A DNA stretch of 64,000 bases from Geothrix terrae (lineage in GTDB: Bacteria > Acidobacteriota > Holophagae > Holophagales > Holophagaceae): positions 607,541-671,540 of the forward strand of contig NZ_JAKZLA010000001.1 in the NCBI RefSeq assembly GCF_022808775.1, read 5' to 3'. Positions 43,650-52,761 of the stretch are shown here, piece by piece. Numbering within the stretch: position 1 is the first letter of the stretch; each line of letters starts with the position of its first letter. The notes below the pieces were generated by a model, which was given only the letters and a program-made list of their open reading frames with translations, did no database searches and was not told the origin of the DNA. The position numbers and the translations under genes were made by a program.

Positions 43650-44780
43650 ATGCTCGAACGCCTCTACCACATGCTCGTCAAGGAGTTCATCCAGGTCCTC
43701 CGGAATCCGAGGATGCGGGCCGTCCTGTTCGTCATGCCCGTGGCCCAGATCATCATCATCGGCTACGCGGTGAACACAGACGTGCGCCATGTGCCCATGG
43801 CTGTCTACGACCTGGACCGCACCCCTGCCACCCGCGACCTCATCGCCCGCTTCGAGGGCTCGGGGTGCTTCGATGTCGTCCGGCGGATCACCTCGGAGCC
43901 GGAGATCCAGAAGGTCCTGGATTCGGGCGAGGCGAAGGCCGTGCTGCGGCTCAACCGGGGCTTCGCCGAGGCCCTGTCCGGGGGTGGCAGCGCCCAGGCC
44001 CAGTTCCTCCTGGACGGCTCGGACTCGAACACGGCCAGCGTGGCACTGACCTATGCGTCCAGGATCTCGGCCGACTTCAACCGGTCGCTCCTGGAGCAGC
44101 GCTTCGCCCGCTCGGCCGGTGTGCGCCTGGACGCCGAACCCGTCACCCTGGCCACCCGCGCCTGGTTCAACGCCAACCTGGACAGCCGCAACTACTTCGT
44201 GCCCGGCGTCCTGGCCATGCTCGTGGCCGTGCTCTCGATCATCCTCTCCAGCATGTCCATCGTGCGGGAGCGGGAGGTGGGCACCATGGAGCAGATCATG
44301 GTCACCCCCATCGGACGCCTGGAGTTCATCCTGGGCAAGACCATCCCCTTCGCGGTCATCGGCTTCGCCGACGTCGCCCTCATCGCCCTCATCACCGTCT
44401 TCTGGTTCCGGGTCCCCATGCTCGGCTTCCCGCCGATCCTGTTCCTGGGCACGGGCCTGTACCTGCTGAGCACCCTCGGCGTGGGCCTCTTCATCTCCAC
44501 CGTGAGCTCCACCCAGCAGCAGGCCATGATGACGGCGTTCTTCTTCATGCTGCCGGCCTTCATGCTCTCGGGCTTCGTCTATCCCATCGCCAACATGCCC
44601 AGGGTGGTGCAGCTGCTCACCTACCTGAATCCCCTGCGGTACTACCTCGTGATCATCCGGGGCGTGTTCCTGAAGGGGCTGGGCCTGGAGGTGCTCTGGC
44701 CCCAGATGCTGGCCCTGACCGCCCTCGGAACCATCATGCTGCTGCTCGCCGCCGGGCGCTTCCGGAAGACCATGGGCTGA
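43650..44780 (+). CDS. ABC-2 type permease (second, YbhR-like)
   Basis: 376 residues with the same topology as its neighbour: a first helix (VLFVMPVAQIIIIGYAVNTD), a periplasmic domain and a C-terminal five-helix block with REREVGTMEQIMVTPIGRLE. It starts 9 bp after the first permease. It is the last gene of the operon and convergent with the dioxygenase gene. Confidence 0.92.
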   Translation: MLERLYHMLVKEFIQVLRNPRMRAVLFVMPVAQIIIIGYAVNTDVRHVPMAVYDLDRTPATRDLIARFEGSGCFDVVRRITSEPEIQKVLDSGEAKAVLRLNRGFAEALSGGGSAQAQFLLDGSDSNTASVALTYASRISADFNRSLLEQRFARSAGVRLDAEPVTLATRAWFNANLDSRNYFVPGVLAMLVAVLSIILSSMSIVREREVGTMEQIMVTPIGRLEFILGKTIPFAVIGFADVALIALITVFWFRVPMLGFPPILFLGTGLYLLSTLGVGLFISTVSSTQQQAMMTAFFFMLPAFMLSGFVYPIANMPRVVQLLTYLNPLRYYLVIIRGVFLKGLGLEVLWPQMLALTALGTIMLLLAAGRFRKTMG

Positions 44781-44806
44781 GACCTCGACCCATCCTGGAC
44801 CGACCC

Positions 44807-45589
44807 TCAGGCGAAGGCATAGCTCTCGAGGCTGAGGCTGCCCAGCTGCCAGCCTTCGAAGACCGGATCGGGCGCGGATCGGGCCGCGCCGACGGCCACG
44901 AACAGGGGGTCCAGGTGCTCGGAGGTGGGCACGGATTCCGCCGCCCCGGGCGCCTTCCGCCAATCCACCAGGGCCTTGAGGTCTCCGGCTTCCAGCCGGC
45001 CGCGCACCCAGGCCTGGAAAGCCAGGCCCCAGGGCTGCGGGGCGGAAGCATCCTGCCAGTCCAGGCGGCGGAGGTTGTGCACCACGCCCCCGCTGCCCAC
45101 GATCAGCACACCGGATCGCCGCAGGGGGGCCAGGGCCTGACCTGCGGCCAGGAGTCCTTCTGGAGTCCGGGGTCGAGGCAGCGACAGCTGCACCACGGGA
45201 ACCTCCGCGTCGGGGACCAGGTACCGCAGGGGCACCCAGGCACCGTGATCGAGAGGGCGATGATCATCGAGCTCCGCCTCCAAACCCGCGGTGTTCAGGA
45301 GGCCGGCGGCCTCGGCGGCCAACTCGGGGGATCCCGGCGCTGGGTAGTCGAGGGTGTAGAGCTCCCCGGGGAAGCCACCGAAATCATGCATGACGCCCGG
45401 CGTCTTCGCGGAGGAGAGCCGGATCGACCCCGCCGCCTCCCAGTGGGCGGAGCAGACGAGAATGCCCCTCAATGGCGGCAATCGGAGGCCGAGGGCGGAC
45501 ACGGCCCTGCCCCAGGCGCCGCCTTCCAGGGCCAGCATGGGTGATCCATGGGCAAGGAACAGGGTGAGGAGAAGCGGGGAGTCAGCCAT
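44807..45589 (-). CDS. extradiol dioxygenase family protein (DODA/YgiD-like)
   Basis: 260 residues of the LigB/4,5-DOPA dioxygenase family. Candidate metal ligands and catalytic His sit in LFLAHGSPML, LVCSAHWEA, PLDHGAWVPLRYL and VGSGGVVHNLR. The family cleaves catechol rings or acts on related aromatics with a single metal; the true substrate is unknown. An AT-rich stretch with a short TTTCAA-N8-TTTGAAA repeat lies upstream, between it and divergent pdxJ. Confidence 0.88.
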   Translation of the reverse strand: MADSPLLLTLFLAHGSPMLALEGGAWGRAVSALGLRLPPLRGILVCSAHWEAAGSIRLSSAKTPGVMHDFGGFPGELYTLDYPAPGSPELAAEAAGLLNTAGLEAELDDHRPLDHGAWVPLRYLVPDAEVPVVQLSLPRPRTPEGLLAAGQALAPLRRSGVLIVGSGGVVHNLRRLDWQDASAPQPWGLAFQAWVRGRLEAGDLKALVDWRKAPGAAESVPTSEHLDPLFVAVGAARSAPDPVFEGWQLGSLSLESYAFA

Positions 45590-45705
45590 GGAACAAGCAT
45601 GGTTCCAAAAATGAATGTTTCAACTCCTTTTTTTGAAATTCACGCTCGGCCTTTCTGCGGCCGATTGGAGGGTAAGCTAAGAGGCATCAGCTACTGGAGC
45701 CCGCA

Positions 45706-46434
45706 TTGAACCTCAGGCTTGGCGTGAATATCGACCATGTGGCCACCCTCAGGCAGGCCCGGGGCGGCCACGAACCCGAACCCGTGGCGGCGGCCCTGCT
45801 GGCCCAGAGCGCCGGGGCCCACGGCATCACCGTGCATCTCCGAAGCGATCGCCGCCACATCCAGGACCGTGACCTCCGCGTCCTGAAGGAGGTCCTCGCC
45901 ATCCCCCTGAATGTGGAATGCGCCGCGACGCCGGAGACTCTGGAAGCGGTGGTCCCGTTCCGACCCTCCTGGATGACCCTGGTGCCCGAAAGCCGGGAGG
46001 AACTCACCACCCAGGGAGGCCTGGACGCCATCTTCCTCCAGGGCATGCTGCGCCCGGTCATGCGGGAGCTCCGCAGCGCGGGGATCCACGTGAGCCTGTT
46101 CGTCGATCCTGTGCTGGACCAGGTGAAGATGGCGGCCAAGCTGGAGGCCGACGCGGTGGAGCTGAACACGGGGATCTACAGCGACCTGCCCATGGATTCC
46201 GACCCGACGCTGGAACTGGGCCGGATCCGCGACGCGGCCCGTCTGGGCAGCCGGCTGGGCCTGCGCATCCTCGCCGGGCACGGCCTGACCCTCCAGAACG
46301 TGGGGCCCATCGCCGCGATCCCCGAGATCGAGGAGCTGAACATCGGCCACAGCCTCATCGGACGGGCGGTGCTCGTGGGCCTGGAACGGTCCGTGGAGGA
46401 GATGCTGGCCGCCATGGCGGAGGCCAGGCCTTGA
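45706..46434 (+). CDS. pdxJ: PdxJ, pyridoxine 5'-phosphate synthase
   Basis: A 242-residue TIM-barrel enzyme that condenses 1-deoxyxylulose 5-phosphate with 3-amino-2-oxopropyl phosphate in vitamin B6 synthesis. LGVNIDHVATLRQARGG, HLRSDRRHIQDRDL, NVECAAT, LVPESREELTTQGGLD and AGHGLTLQNV are intact. It starts with TTG at 45706 behind CTGGAG, and no ATG or GTG upstream fits. The next gene overlaps its stop. Confidence 0.95.
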   Translation: MNLRLGVNIDHVATLRQARGGHEPEPVAAALLAQSAGAHGITVHLRSDRRHIQDRDLRVLKEVLAIPLNVECAATPETLEAVVPFRPSWMTLVPESREELTTQGGLDAIFLQGMLRPVMRELRSAGIHVSLFVDPVLDQVKMAAKLEADAVELNTGIYSDLPMDSDPTLELGRIRDAARLGSRLGLRILAGHGLTLQNVGPIAAIPEIEELNIGHSLIGRAVLVGLERSVEEMLAAMAEARP

Positions 46435-47249
46435 GCAATCTCCGCGGTACCCTGGAGAGCATTTCCCTCACCGATGTGGCGCAGCTCCTGCACGCCAACC
46501 GGAAGACGGGCATGCTCCAGGTCACCTCGGGGAAGGTCAGCGGCGTGCTCTACTTCTCCGGTGGCGAGGTGATCCACGCTGAGACCGTGGCGGCGCGGGG
46601 CGAGACGGCCGCCTTCGAGATCCTGGAATGGGTGACCGGCCACTTCGAGTTCCTCGCCACCCAGATCCAGGCTCCGGCCTCGATCCGTCGCACGGTGCCG
46701 GACCTGCTCATGGACTCCGCGCGTCTTCAGGACAGCCGCCGGCGGCTCCATGGCATCTTTCCCAGGCTCACGGCGGTGCCCTGGCCCACCCTGCGTCCGC
46801 CTCAGCTCCTGGAAGGCATCAAGGTGTTCGCCGAGGATCGCCGGGTCATGCCCTTTTTCGACGGCTACCGCGACTTCCAGGACATCATGGCCGCCACAGG
46901 GCAGAACGATGTGACCGTGCTGCAGGCGGCCTCCCTGCTCAAGGAGGCGGGCCGTCTTGAAGTGCTGGAGCCGGACGCCCATGTCACCGTCGCCGAGCTG
47001 AAGACCGGTCTTTTCAGGAAAGGCGACCACCTCGGCCTTCCCGCCGCCATGGAAGGCTGGTGGACCGTTCTCGGCCCCTATCGTCACGGTGTCAGCAACC
47101 TGAGGGTCATCTGGCCCAAGGGGCCGGCCGTGGAGCGGGTGGAATTCATGCCCGGGCTCGCCGAGAAGCACGTGGCCATCCCCCGGGAGCTGATGCAGGC
47201 CTGGGGGCTCTCCGAGGGCGCCCACGTGAAGGTGCGGCCCGCACCCTGA
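46431..47249 (+). CDS. DUF4388 (PATAN-like) domain protein
   Basis: 272 residues. The N-terminal DUF4388 domain reads LRGTLESISLTDVAQLLHAN, KTGMLQVTSGK, GVLYFSGGEVIHAETVAARG and AAFEILEWVTGHFEF. This domain is found in proteins that link two-component or gliding systems to partners, and is typical of Deltaproteobacteria and Acidobacteria. The rest is unassigned. The start is TTG at 46431, sharing TTGA with the pdxJ stop, so two successive TTG-started genes are coupled. Confidence 0.85.
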   Translation: MSNLRGTLESISLTDVAQLLHANRKTGMLQVTSGKVSGVLYFSGGEVIHAETVAARGETAAFEILEWVTGHFEFLATQIQAPASIRRTVPDLLMDSARLQDSRRRLHGIFPRLTAVPWPTLRPPQLLEGIKVFAEDRRVMPFFDGYRDFQDIMAATGQNDVTVLQAASLLKEAGRLEVLEPDAHVTVAELKTGLFRKGDHLGLPAAMEGWWTVLGPYRHGVSNLRVIWPKGPAVERVEFMPGLAEKHVAIPRELMQAWGLSEGAHVKVRPAP

Positions 47250-47256
47250 TTCGAGA

Positions 47257-47943
47257 TCAGATCAGGGTGATCGCCAGGTCGCCGATGCCCTCGATGCCGC
47301 AGGTCACGCGGTTCCCGCGCACCAGCGCCCCCACGCCCGAAGGCGTGCCGGTGAAGATGAGATCGCCAGGCGCCAAGGCCACATAGGCGGAGAGGTGGGC
47401 GATCACCTCCGCCACGTTCCAGGTCATCTGCGCCAGGTCGCCGCGCTGGCGGTCGACACCGTCCACGGCCAGCCAGATGGCGCCAGTGGCCGGATGGCCG
47501 CAGCGCGAGGCCGGCATCACCGCGGACACGGGCGCCGACTGGTCGAAGCCCTTGGCCATCTCCCAGGGCTGGCCCTTGTCCTTGAACTTGGCCTGGAGGT
47601 CCCGGCGGGTGAGGTCGATGCCCACGGCATAGCCGTACACGCAAGCCAGGGCCTTCTCCGCGGGGATGTCCCGTCCGCCGCCGCCCAGGGCCACCACCAG
47701 TTCCACCTCATGATGCAGGTTGGAGGTGAGGGGCGGGTAGGCGATGTCACCGCCGCGCGGCACCACCGTATCCGACGGCTTCCCGAAGAAGAACGGAGGC
47801 TCCCGGTCCGGGTTCCCGCCCATCTCCCGCGCGTGGTCCGCGTAATTCCGACCCACGCAGTAGACCCTGCGCACGGGAAACTGGCCGTCGATATCCAGGA
47901 CCGGAAGCGTCGGTGCGGTGGGGGCGGGAATGACGAATGTCAT
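47257..47943 (-). CDS. fumarylacetoacetate hydrolase family protein
   Basis: 228 residues. VYCVGRNYADHAREMG, PPFFFGKPSDTV, LHHEVELVVALGGGGRDI, GYAVGIDLTRRDLQ and DLIFTGTPSGVG with the E-x-E/D metal site are typical of the FAH family (oxaloacetate decarboxylase FahD1, acylpyruvase or 2-hydroxyhepta-2,4-diene-dioate isomerase types). The short size points to the FAHD1/YcgM group. The ATG is preceded by TAGGAG. It follows the recombinase gene after 10 bp, probably in one transcript. Confidence 0.92.
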   Translation of the reverse strand: MTFVIPAPTAPTLPVLDIDGQFPVRRVYCVGRNYADHAREMGGNPDREPPFFFGKPSDTVVPRGGDIAYPPLTSNLHHEVELVVALGGGGRDIPAEKALACVYGYAVGIDLTRRDLQAKFKDKGQPWEMAKGFDQSAPVSAVMPASRCGHPATGAIWLAVDGVDRQRGDLAQMTWNVAEVIAHLSAYVALAPGDLIFTGTPSGVGALVRGNRVTCGIEGIGDLAITLI

Positions 47944-47953
47944 GGTGGAGCTC

Positions 47954-48874
47954 CTAGCCTTTCGCCCGGGGATGGGCTTTTTCGTAGGTCCGGGCCAGCT
48001 CTTCCAGGCCCAGATGAGTGTAGCGCTGGGTGGTGCTAAGGCTTGCGTGGCCCAGCAGTTCCTGGATGGCGCGCAGGTCCATCCCGCGGTTCAGCAGATG
48101 CGTGGCGAAGCTGTGCCGAAGGGCATGGGGACTCACCCGCGATCGCACCGCCGCCGCCTCGAGGGCAGACCGCAGCAGGGCCCGCACGCTGGTGGGCGTG
48201 AGCCTTCCGCCCCGCTGGTTGAGGAAGAGGGCCGGGCTCGGGGGCAGTTCCTTCTGCGCGAGGAAGGCGGACCTTAACCCCAGGTAGGCATCCAGGATGG
48301 CCGCCGCCTGCGCGTGGTAGGGCACCAGGCGCTCCTTGCGCCCCTTGCCCAGCACCCGCAGCGTCCGCTGCTCCATGAGCAGATCCTGCAGGTCCAGGCC
48401 CACCAGCTCGGACACGCGCAGGCCCGAGGCGTAGAGCAGCTCCAGCAGGCAGGCCAGGCGCGCCGACGGGAAGTCCACGGCGGGAGGAAGATCCAGCAAG
48501 GCCTGACTCTCGCCCTCCGTGAGGAAGGCGGGCAGGCGCTTGGGCTGCTTGGGATTCCGCAGGCCCGAGGCGGGGTTCTTCGAGATGCGCCGGGTCTCCC
48601 ACAGCCAACGGAAGAAGGTGCGGGCCGTCGAGAGGATGCGGGCCTGGCTCGCCGGATCGAGGCCCCGGTCCCCCAGCTCCAGCGCGAAGCCCCGCACCGT
48701 GCGCGGGCTCACCTCCCAGCCACCCCACCGGCAGCGGACGGCGTGGTCCAGCAGTTTGTCCAGATCACCCGTCTGGGCGCGAGCGGTGTGCGGCGACACG
48801 CCCCGGGCACGCTGCTCCAGGTGGAAGGCCTGGATGCCCTCCCCCAGCGGTACCGCGCCCTTCCCTGCTACCAT
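47954..48874 (-). CDS. xerC: tyrosine recombinase XerC/XerD type
   Basis: 306 residues. There is an N-terminal SAM-like core-binding domain (FHLEQRARGVSPHTARAQTGDL). The catalytic domain has Arg in YASGLRVSELVGL, Lys in LGKGRKERLVPY, His/Arg in SPHALRHSFATHLL, His in LLGHASLSTTQ and Tyr in RYTHLG. It would resolve chromosome dimers at dif. XerC versus XerD cannot be settled from the window. The ATG at 48874 fits family length; an upstream in-frame ATG would overlap the divergent synthetase. Confidence 0.92.
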   Translation of the reverse strand: MVAGKGAVPLGEGIQAFHLEQRARGVSPHTARAQTGDLDKLLDHAVRCRWGGWEVSPRTVRGFALELGDRGLDPASQARILSTARTFFRWLWETRRISKNPASGLRNPKQPKRLPAFLTEGESQALLDLPPAVDFPSARLACLLELLYASGLRVSELVGLDLQDLLMEQRTLRVLGKGRKERLVPYHAQAAAILDAYLGLRSAFLAQKELPPSPALFLNQRGGRLTPTSVRALLRSALEAAAVRSRVSPHALRHSFATHLLNRGMDLRAIQELLGHASLSTTQRYTHLGLEELARTYEKAHPRAKG

Positions 48875-48905
48875 GTCCACACATCCCCAAGTGTCTGGAG
48901 TCATT

Positions 48906-50732
48906 GTGGCGCAGCCAGTAGAGACCATTGCCCAGCTTTTCTATGCCGCTGCGGAGAGGAACCTTCCGGACGCGCTGGCGTCCAAGCAGAACGGGGTCTA
49001 CGTGCCCATCTCCCACACGGAGGTGGTGGTCCGGGTCGAGCGACTGGCGCTGGCCATGGCGGCCCATGGGCTCAAGGCCGGAGACCGGGTGGCCTTCCTG
49101 TCGGAGAACCGCCCGGAGTGGGCCATCGCGGACTTCGCCTGCGCCATCCAGGGCATTCCGGATGTCACCATCTACGCCACGCTGAACGCCGAACAGGCCG
49201 CCTACATCCTCAAGGACAGCGAGGCCCGCTGGGTGCTCTGCTCCACCCGCGAGCAACTGGACAAGGTGCTGGGCCACTGGAGCGAGCTTCCCCGCCTCGA
49301 GGCCGCAATCCTGATCGACGGTGAGTTGCCCGCGGACACGGGCCGCACCCTGTTCCTGTGGTCCGACCTCCTGCGCGAAGGAGAGGCCATGGAGGCCCGC
49401 CGTCCCGAAGTCCGCGCCTGGGGCGAGCAGCGGAAGCCCTCGGACATCCTCACCCTCATCTACACCTCCGGCACCACTGGGGATCCCAAGGGCGCCATGC
49501 TCACCCACGGCAACCTGGTGTCCAACGTCCTCGCCTCCCGCGCGACCGTGAGCAACATCGGGGAGGGCGAGCGGGCCCTGAGCTTCCTGCCCCTCACCCA
49601 CATCTTCGAGCGCATGGCCGGCCACTTCCTGTGGTTCCATGCCGGCGCCTCCATCTACTACGCCGAGAGCGTCGCCACCGTGGCGGCCGACATGCTCGAG
49701 GTCCGCCCCACCCTCATGGCCTCGGTCCCGCGCATCTACGAGAAGATCTTCGCGAAGATCTACGACACGGTATCGGCGGGCAGCTTCATCAAGCGCCTGA
49801 TCTTCCACTGGGCCATGCTGGCGGGCCGCCAGGCCGTGCCCTACCTCATGAAGGGCCAGGAACCGCCTTCCTGGAAGGGCATGTGGTACCGCACCGCCAA
49901 GGCCGTCGTCTTTGAGAAGATCCGCCAGCGCACCGGCGGGCGCCTGAAGATCGCCATCAGCGGCGGCGCCCCCCTGGGCGGCAAGATCATGGAGTTCTTC
50001 TGGATCATCGGACTGCCCATCCTCGAAGGATACGGGTTGACCGAGACCAGCCCCGTCATCACCGTGAACCGTCTGGGTGACGTGATTCCCGGCTGCGTGG
50101 GGAGGCCGCTCTACCAGGACTGGGAAGGGCGTCCCTTCGTGAAGATCGCGGAGGACGGCGAGATCCTGTGCCAGGGGCCGAACATCATGGTGGGCTACTG
50201 GAACAATGAAGCGGCCACGCGGGAGGCCATCGACGCGGACGGCTATTTCCACACCGGCGACATCGGCCACCTCGACGACCAGGGCCGTCTTTACATCACG
50301 GACCGGAAGAAGGAGCTCATCGTCACCAGCGGCGGCAAGAAGGTGGCCCCTCAGCCCATCGAGAACATGCTCAAGGTGGACAAATACATCTCCCAGGCCG
50401 TGCTCATCGGCGATAAGCGGAACTTCATCAGTGTCCTCATCGTGCCGAACTTCGACAGCCTGGTCCGCTGGGCCGGCTACAAGAAGATCACCTTCAAGAG
50501 CCACGCCGACCTCATCCAGAACCCCCTGGTGTACGCCAAGGTCGGCAGCCGCGTCGAGCGGATCAACGAGCGTCTCTCGAACTACGAACGCATCAAGAAG
50601 ATGACCCTCCTCTCCGAGGAGATGACCCTCGAAGGTGGCCAGCTCACCCCTTCCCTGAAGGTGAAGCGCCGCGTCATCAATGAGATGTACGCCAAGCAGA
50701 TCGAGGCGATGTACCAGGACTCCAGAATCTGA
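48906..50732 (+). CDS. fadD: long-chain acyl-CoA synthetase (AMP-forming)
   Basis: 608 residues, ANL superfamily. The P-loop is LTLIYTSGTTGDPKGAMLTH (about residues 183-202), the adenylate motif GYGLTETSP, and the hinge region GYFHTGDIGHLDDQGRLYITDRKKELIVTSGGKK. The length and LPLTHIFERMAGHFL are typical of long-chain (FadD/FACS, eukaryotic-like) synthetases. It activates fatty acids to CoA esters. Start GTG at 48906 with GGAG 5 nt before it; earlier in-frame codons overlap xerC. Confidence 0.93.
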   Translation: MAQPVETIAQLFYAAAERNLPDALASKQNGVYVPISHTEVVVRVERLALAMAAHGLKAGDRVAFLSENRPEWAIADFACAIQGIPDVTIYATLNAEQAAYILKDSEARWVLCSTREQLDKVLGHWSELPRLEAAILIDGELPADTGRTLFLWSDLLREGEAMEARRPEVRAWGEQRKPSDILTLIYTSGTTGDPKGAMLTHGNLVSNVLASRATVSNIGEGERALSFLPLTHIFERMAGHFLWFHAGASIYYAESVATVAADMLEVRPTLMASVPRIYEKIFAKIYDTVSAGSFIKRLIFHWAMLAGRQAVPYLMKGQEPPSWKGMWYRTAKAVVFEKIRQRTGGRLKIAISGGAPLGGKIMEFFWIIGLPILEGYGLTETSPVITVNRLGDVIPGCVGRPLYQDWEGRPFVKIAEDGEILCQGPNIMVGYWNNEAATREAIDADGYFHTGDIGHLDDQGRLYITDRKKELIVTSGGKKVAPQPIENMLKVDKYISQAVLIGDKRNFISVLIVPNFDSLVRWAGYKKITFKSHADLIQNPLVYAKVGSRVERINERLSNYERIKKMTLLSEEMTLEGGQLTPSLKVKRRVINEMYAKQIEAMYQDSRI

Positions 50733-50738
50733 ACCGGC

Positions 50739-51245
50739 TCAGGTCCGGCCCTGCCGGGCCAGATAGCGCCGCACGGCCTCCTGGGTCTCCGGGGCCTTCA
50801 TGCCGGCTTCGGTGGCGATCCGCATCGCCTCGGCCACGGGCATGCCCTTGTCGAGCACCAGCCATGGGCAGACGGCGGCGGCGGCACGGTTGCCATTGCT
50901 GCAATGGACGACGACCTTCGAGCCCTTCGGCATGTCCCTCAGCACCGACCTCAGGAAATCGAAATCCGCGGCGGGGGGCGTCTTGCTGATGGCGTACCGG
51001 AGGTAGTGGATCCCCAGATCCTGCAGGCGGGAGGATTCGGACTCGCAGTCCAGATCAGGCTCGTCGTCCCGGCGGAGGTCGATGACGTGGGTGATGTGCT
51101 CCTTCTTCATGGCCACGCACGTCGCCGGATTGGGCGGTCCCTTCAGGACGAAGACGCCGGAGCGCACTTCCACCGAGTTGGGGATGGCCGACTCCCCGGC
51201 CTGGAGCACAAGCGCCGGGAGCAGGAGAAGCATGGTCCGGAACAT
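50739..51245 (-). CDS. exported dual-specificity-phosphatase-like protein
   Basis: 168 residues from the ATG at 51245 behind GGAGGG. There is a signal peptide (MLLLLPALVLQAG), then a tyrosine-phosphatase-like fold with the C-x5-R active-site loop VVVHCSNGNRAAAAV and a general-acid region near IDLRRDDEP. It resembles the DSP/DUF442 (beta-lactamase hydrolase-like) group. Being exported, it is more likely to act in the periplasm than on cytoplasmic phosphoproteins. Its leader holds strong hairpins. Confidence 0.82.
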   Translation of the reverse strand: MFRTMLLLLPALVLQAGESAIPNSVEVRSGVFVLKGPPNPATCVAMKKEHITHVIDLRRDDEPDLDCESESSRLQDLGIHYLRYAISKTPPAADFDFLRSVLRDMPKGSKVVVHCSNGNRAAAAVCPWLVLDKGMPVAEAMRIATEAGMKAPETQEAVRRYLARQGRT

Positions 51246-51264
51246 GGAACCCTCCGCGAGATCG

Positions 51265-51344
51265 CCTGGATGTCCAGGCCGGTTCGCGGAGACCACCGGA
51301 GGGGCCTTCGGCTGCGGAGCCAAGGCCCGGGCGGGCGGGTCTCC
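51265..51344. promoter_or_regulatory. nested hairpins between hemN and the phosphatase gene
   Basis: One long structure: GGAGACC (51288-51294) pairs with GGTCTCC (51338-51344), GGGCCTT (51302-51308) with AAGGCCC (51322-51328), and GGCT with AGCC around a GCGG loop. Beside it, CCTGGA-TG-TCCAGG lies at 51265-51278. It lies downstream of hemN and upstream of the phosphatase, on the same strand as both, so it could terminate the hem operon or form the phosphatase leader. Confidence 0.5.
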
Positions 51345-51390
51345 ACAGTCCTTAATGTAGGCCTTGTGGTCAGCTATTCAATGCCGGACG

Positions 51391-52761
51391 TCACACTGTC
51401 CTGGAAAAAGGCGTCTTGGCGCTGAGCTTGGCCAGGTAGGCATCGAAAGGCTGCACCAGGTTGCGCACGAAGCGCCGGCCGAGCTGGGTGATGAAGATGC
51501 CCTCGGGCCGGACCTCCACGGTGCCCTGGGGAACCTCCTCCTGGAGCTGGGCGACGGCATCGGCGAACAGGACGGGACCGTCCACGTCGAAGCGCTGCTT
51601 CAGGTCGGCCCACCTCAACTCGAAGTGGCCCATGAGGTGGTGGATCACCCAGCGGCGCAGCTCATCGTCCTCGGAGAGGCGATGGCCCTTGTGGACCGCC
51701 AGGTGGCCGTCCGTGATGCTGCGCTCCCACTTGGCCAGGATCTTCTCGTTCTGGGAGTAGACACCCGCCACATTGGAGATGGCGCTGGGGCCGAAACCCA
51801 CCAGGTCCGTGCCGGCGGCCACCGCGTAGCCCATGAAGTTGCGGATGAGGCGGCCCTCGTTCACGGCCTTGGCCATGGGATCGTTCGGGTGGGCGAAGTG
51901 GTCCATGCCGATGGCCACGTAGCCCGCCTTCTCCAGGATGTCCGAGGCCAGGAGGAGCAGGTCCAGGCGCAGATCCGGGGAGGGCAGCGTCTCGGCGGGG
52001 ATGCTCCGCTGGAAGGGCATGATGCTGGGCAGGTAGGCGAAGCCATAGATGGCCATGCGGTCCGGCGACAGCTCCAGGGTGGACTCCAGGGTGCGGCGGA
52101 AGGTGTCCATGGTCTGGCCGGGCAGGCCGTAGACCAGGTCCAGATTCACGCCCTCGAAGCCCAGGTCCCGGCACTGCTTCATGGCCGTCAGGGTGTGGTC
52201 CCAGGTCTGGCCGCGGGTGATGAGAGCCTGCACGTTCTCGTCCAGGTCCTGCACGCCGAAGGACACCCGGTTGAAGCCCAGCTTGCGGAGTGTCGGCAGC
52301 TGATCAGGCTCCAGGAAGGTGGGATCCACCTCGATGGCGATCTCGGCCCCGGGCTGGAACTCGAAGCGCTCCTTGAACAGGTTGAAGGTGCGCGTGAGGT
52401 CCGCCGCCTTCAGGTAGGTGGGCGTGCCGCCGCCCCAGTGCAGCTGGAGGGCCTTGCGGCGGTCCTTCAGGCGGGAGCAGACGAGATCCAGCTCCTTCGT
52501 CACCGCGGCGAGGTAGGCCTCCACGGGATCGTACTGGGGGCTCACCACCACGTTGCAGCCGCAGTAGGCGCACCGGCGCGGGCAGAAGGGGATGTGCAGG
52601 TAGAGCGACAGGGTCTCGTCCTTGCGGGCATCGGCGCGCTCCAAGGCCGAGAGGACCTCGGGCTCCGGGAAGTCGTCGGACCAGGCCGGCGGCATGGGGT
52701 AGCCCGTGTAGCGCGGCCCGGGCCGGTCGTAGCGGCGGATGAGATCGGCGAGCTGGTTCAT
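51391..52761 (-). CDS. hemN: HemN, oxygen-independent coproporphyrinogen III oxidase
   Basis: 456 residues, radical SAM. The cluster motif C-x3-C-x2-C-x-C is visible in HIPFCPRRCAYCGCN, and the N-terminal RYTGYPMPP and LHWGGGTPTYL mark true HemN rather than HemW. It makes protoporphyrinogen IX without oxygen, which suits an anaerobic or facultative life. It is the last gene of the heme operon; its ATG overlaps the hemE stop. Confidence 0.95.
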   Translation of the reverse strand: MNQLADLIRRYDRPGPRYTGYPMPPAWSDDFPEPEVLSALERADARKDETLSLYLHIPFCPRRCAYCGCNVVVSPQYDPVEAYLAAVTKELDLVCSRLKDRRKALQLHWGGGTPTYLKAADLTRTFNLFKERFEFQPGAEIAIEVDPTFLEPDQLPTLRKLGFNRVSFGVQDLDENVQALITRGQTWDHTLTAMKQCRDLGFEGVNLDLVYGLPGQTMDTFRRTLESTLELSPDRMAIYGFAYLPSIMPFQRSIPAETLPSPDLRLDLLLLASDILEKAGYVAIGMDHFAHPNDPMAKAVNEGRLIRNFMGYAVAAGTDLVGFGPSAISNVAGVYSQNEKILAKWERSITDGHLAVHKGHRLSEDDELRRWVIHHLMGHFELRWADLKQRFDVDGPVLFADAVAQLQEEVPQGTVEVRPEGIFITQLGRRFVRNLVQPFDAYLAKLSAKTPFSRTV

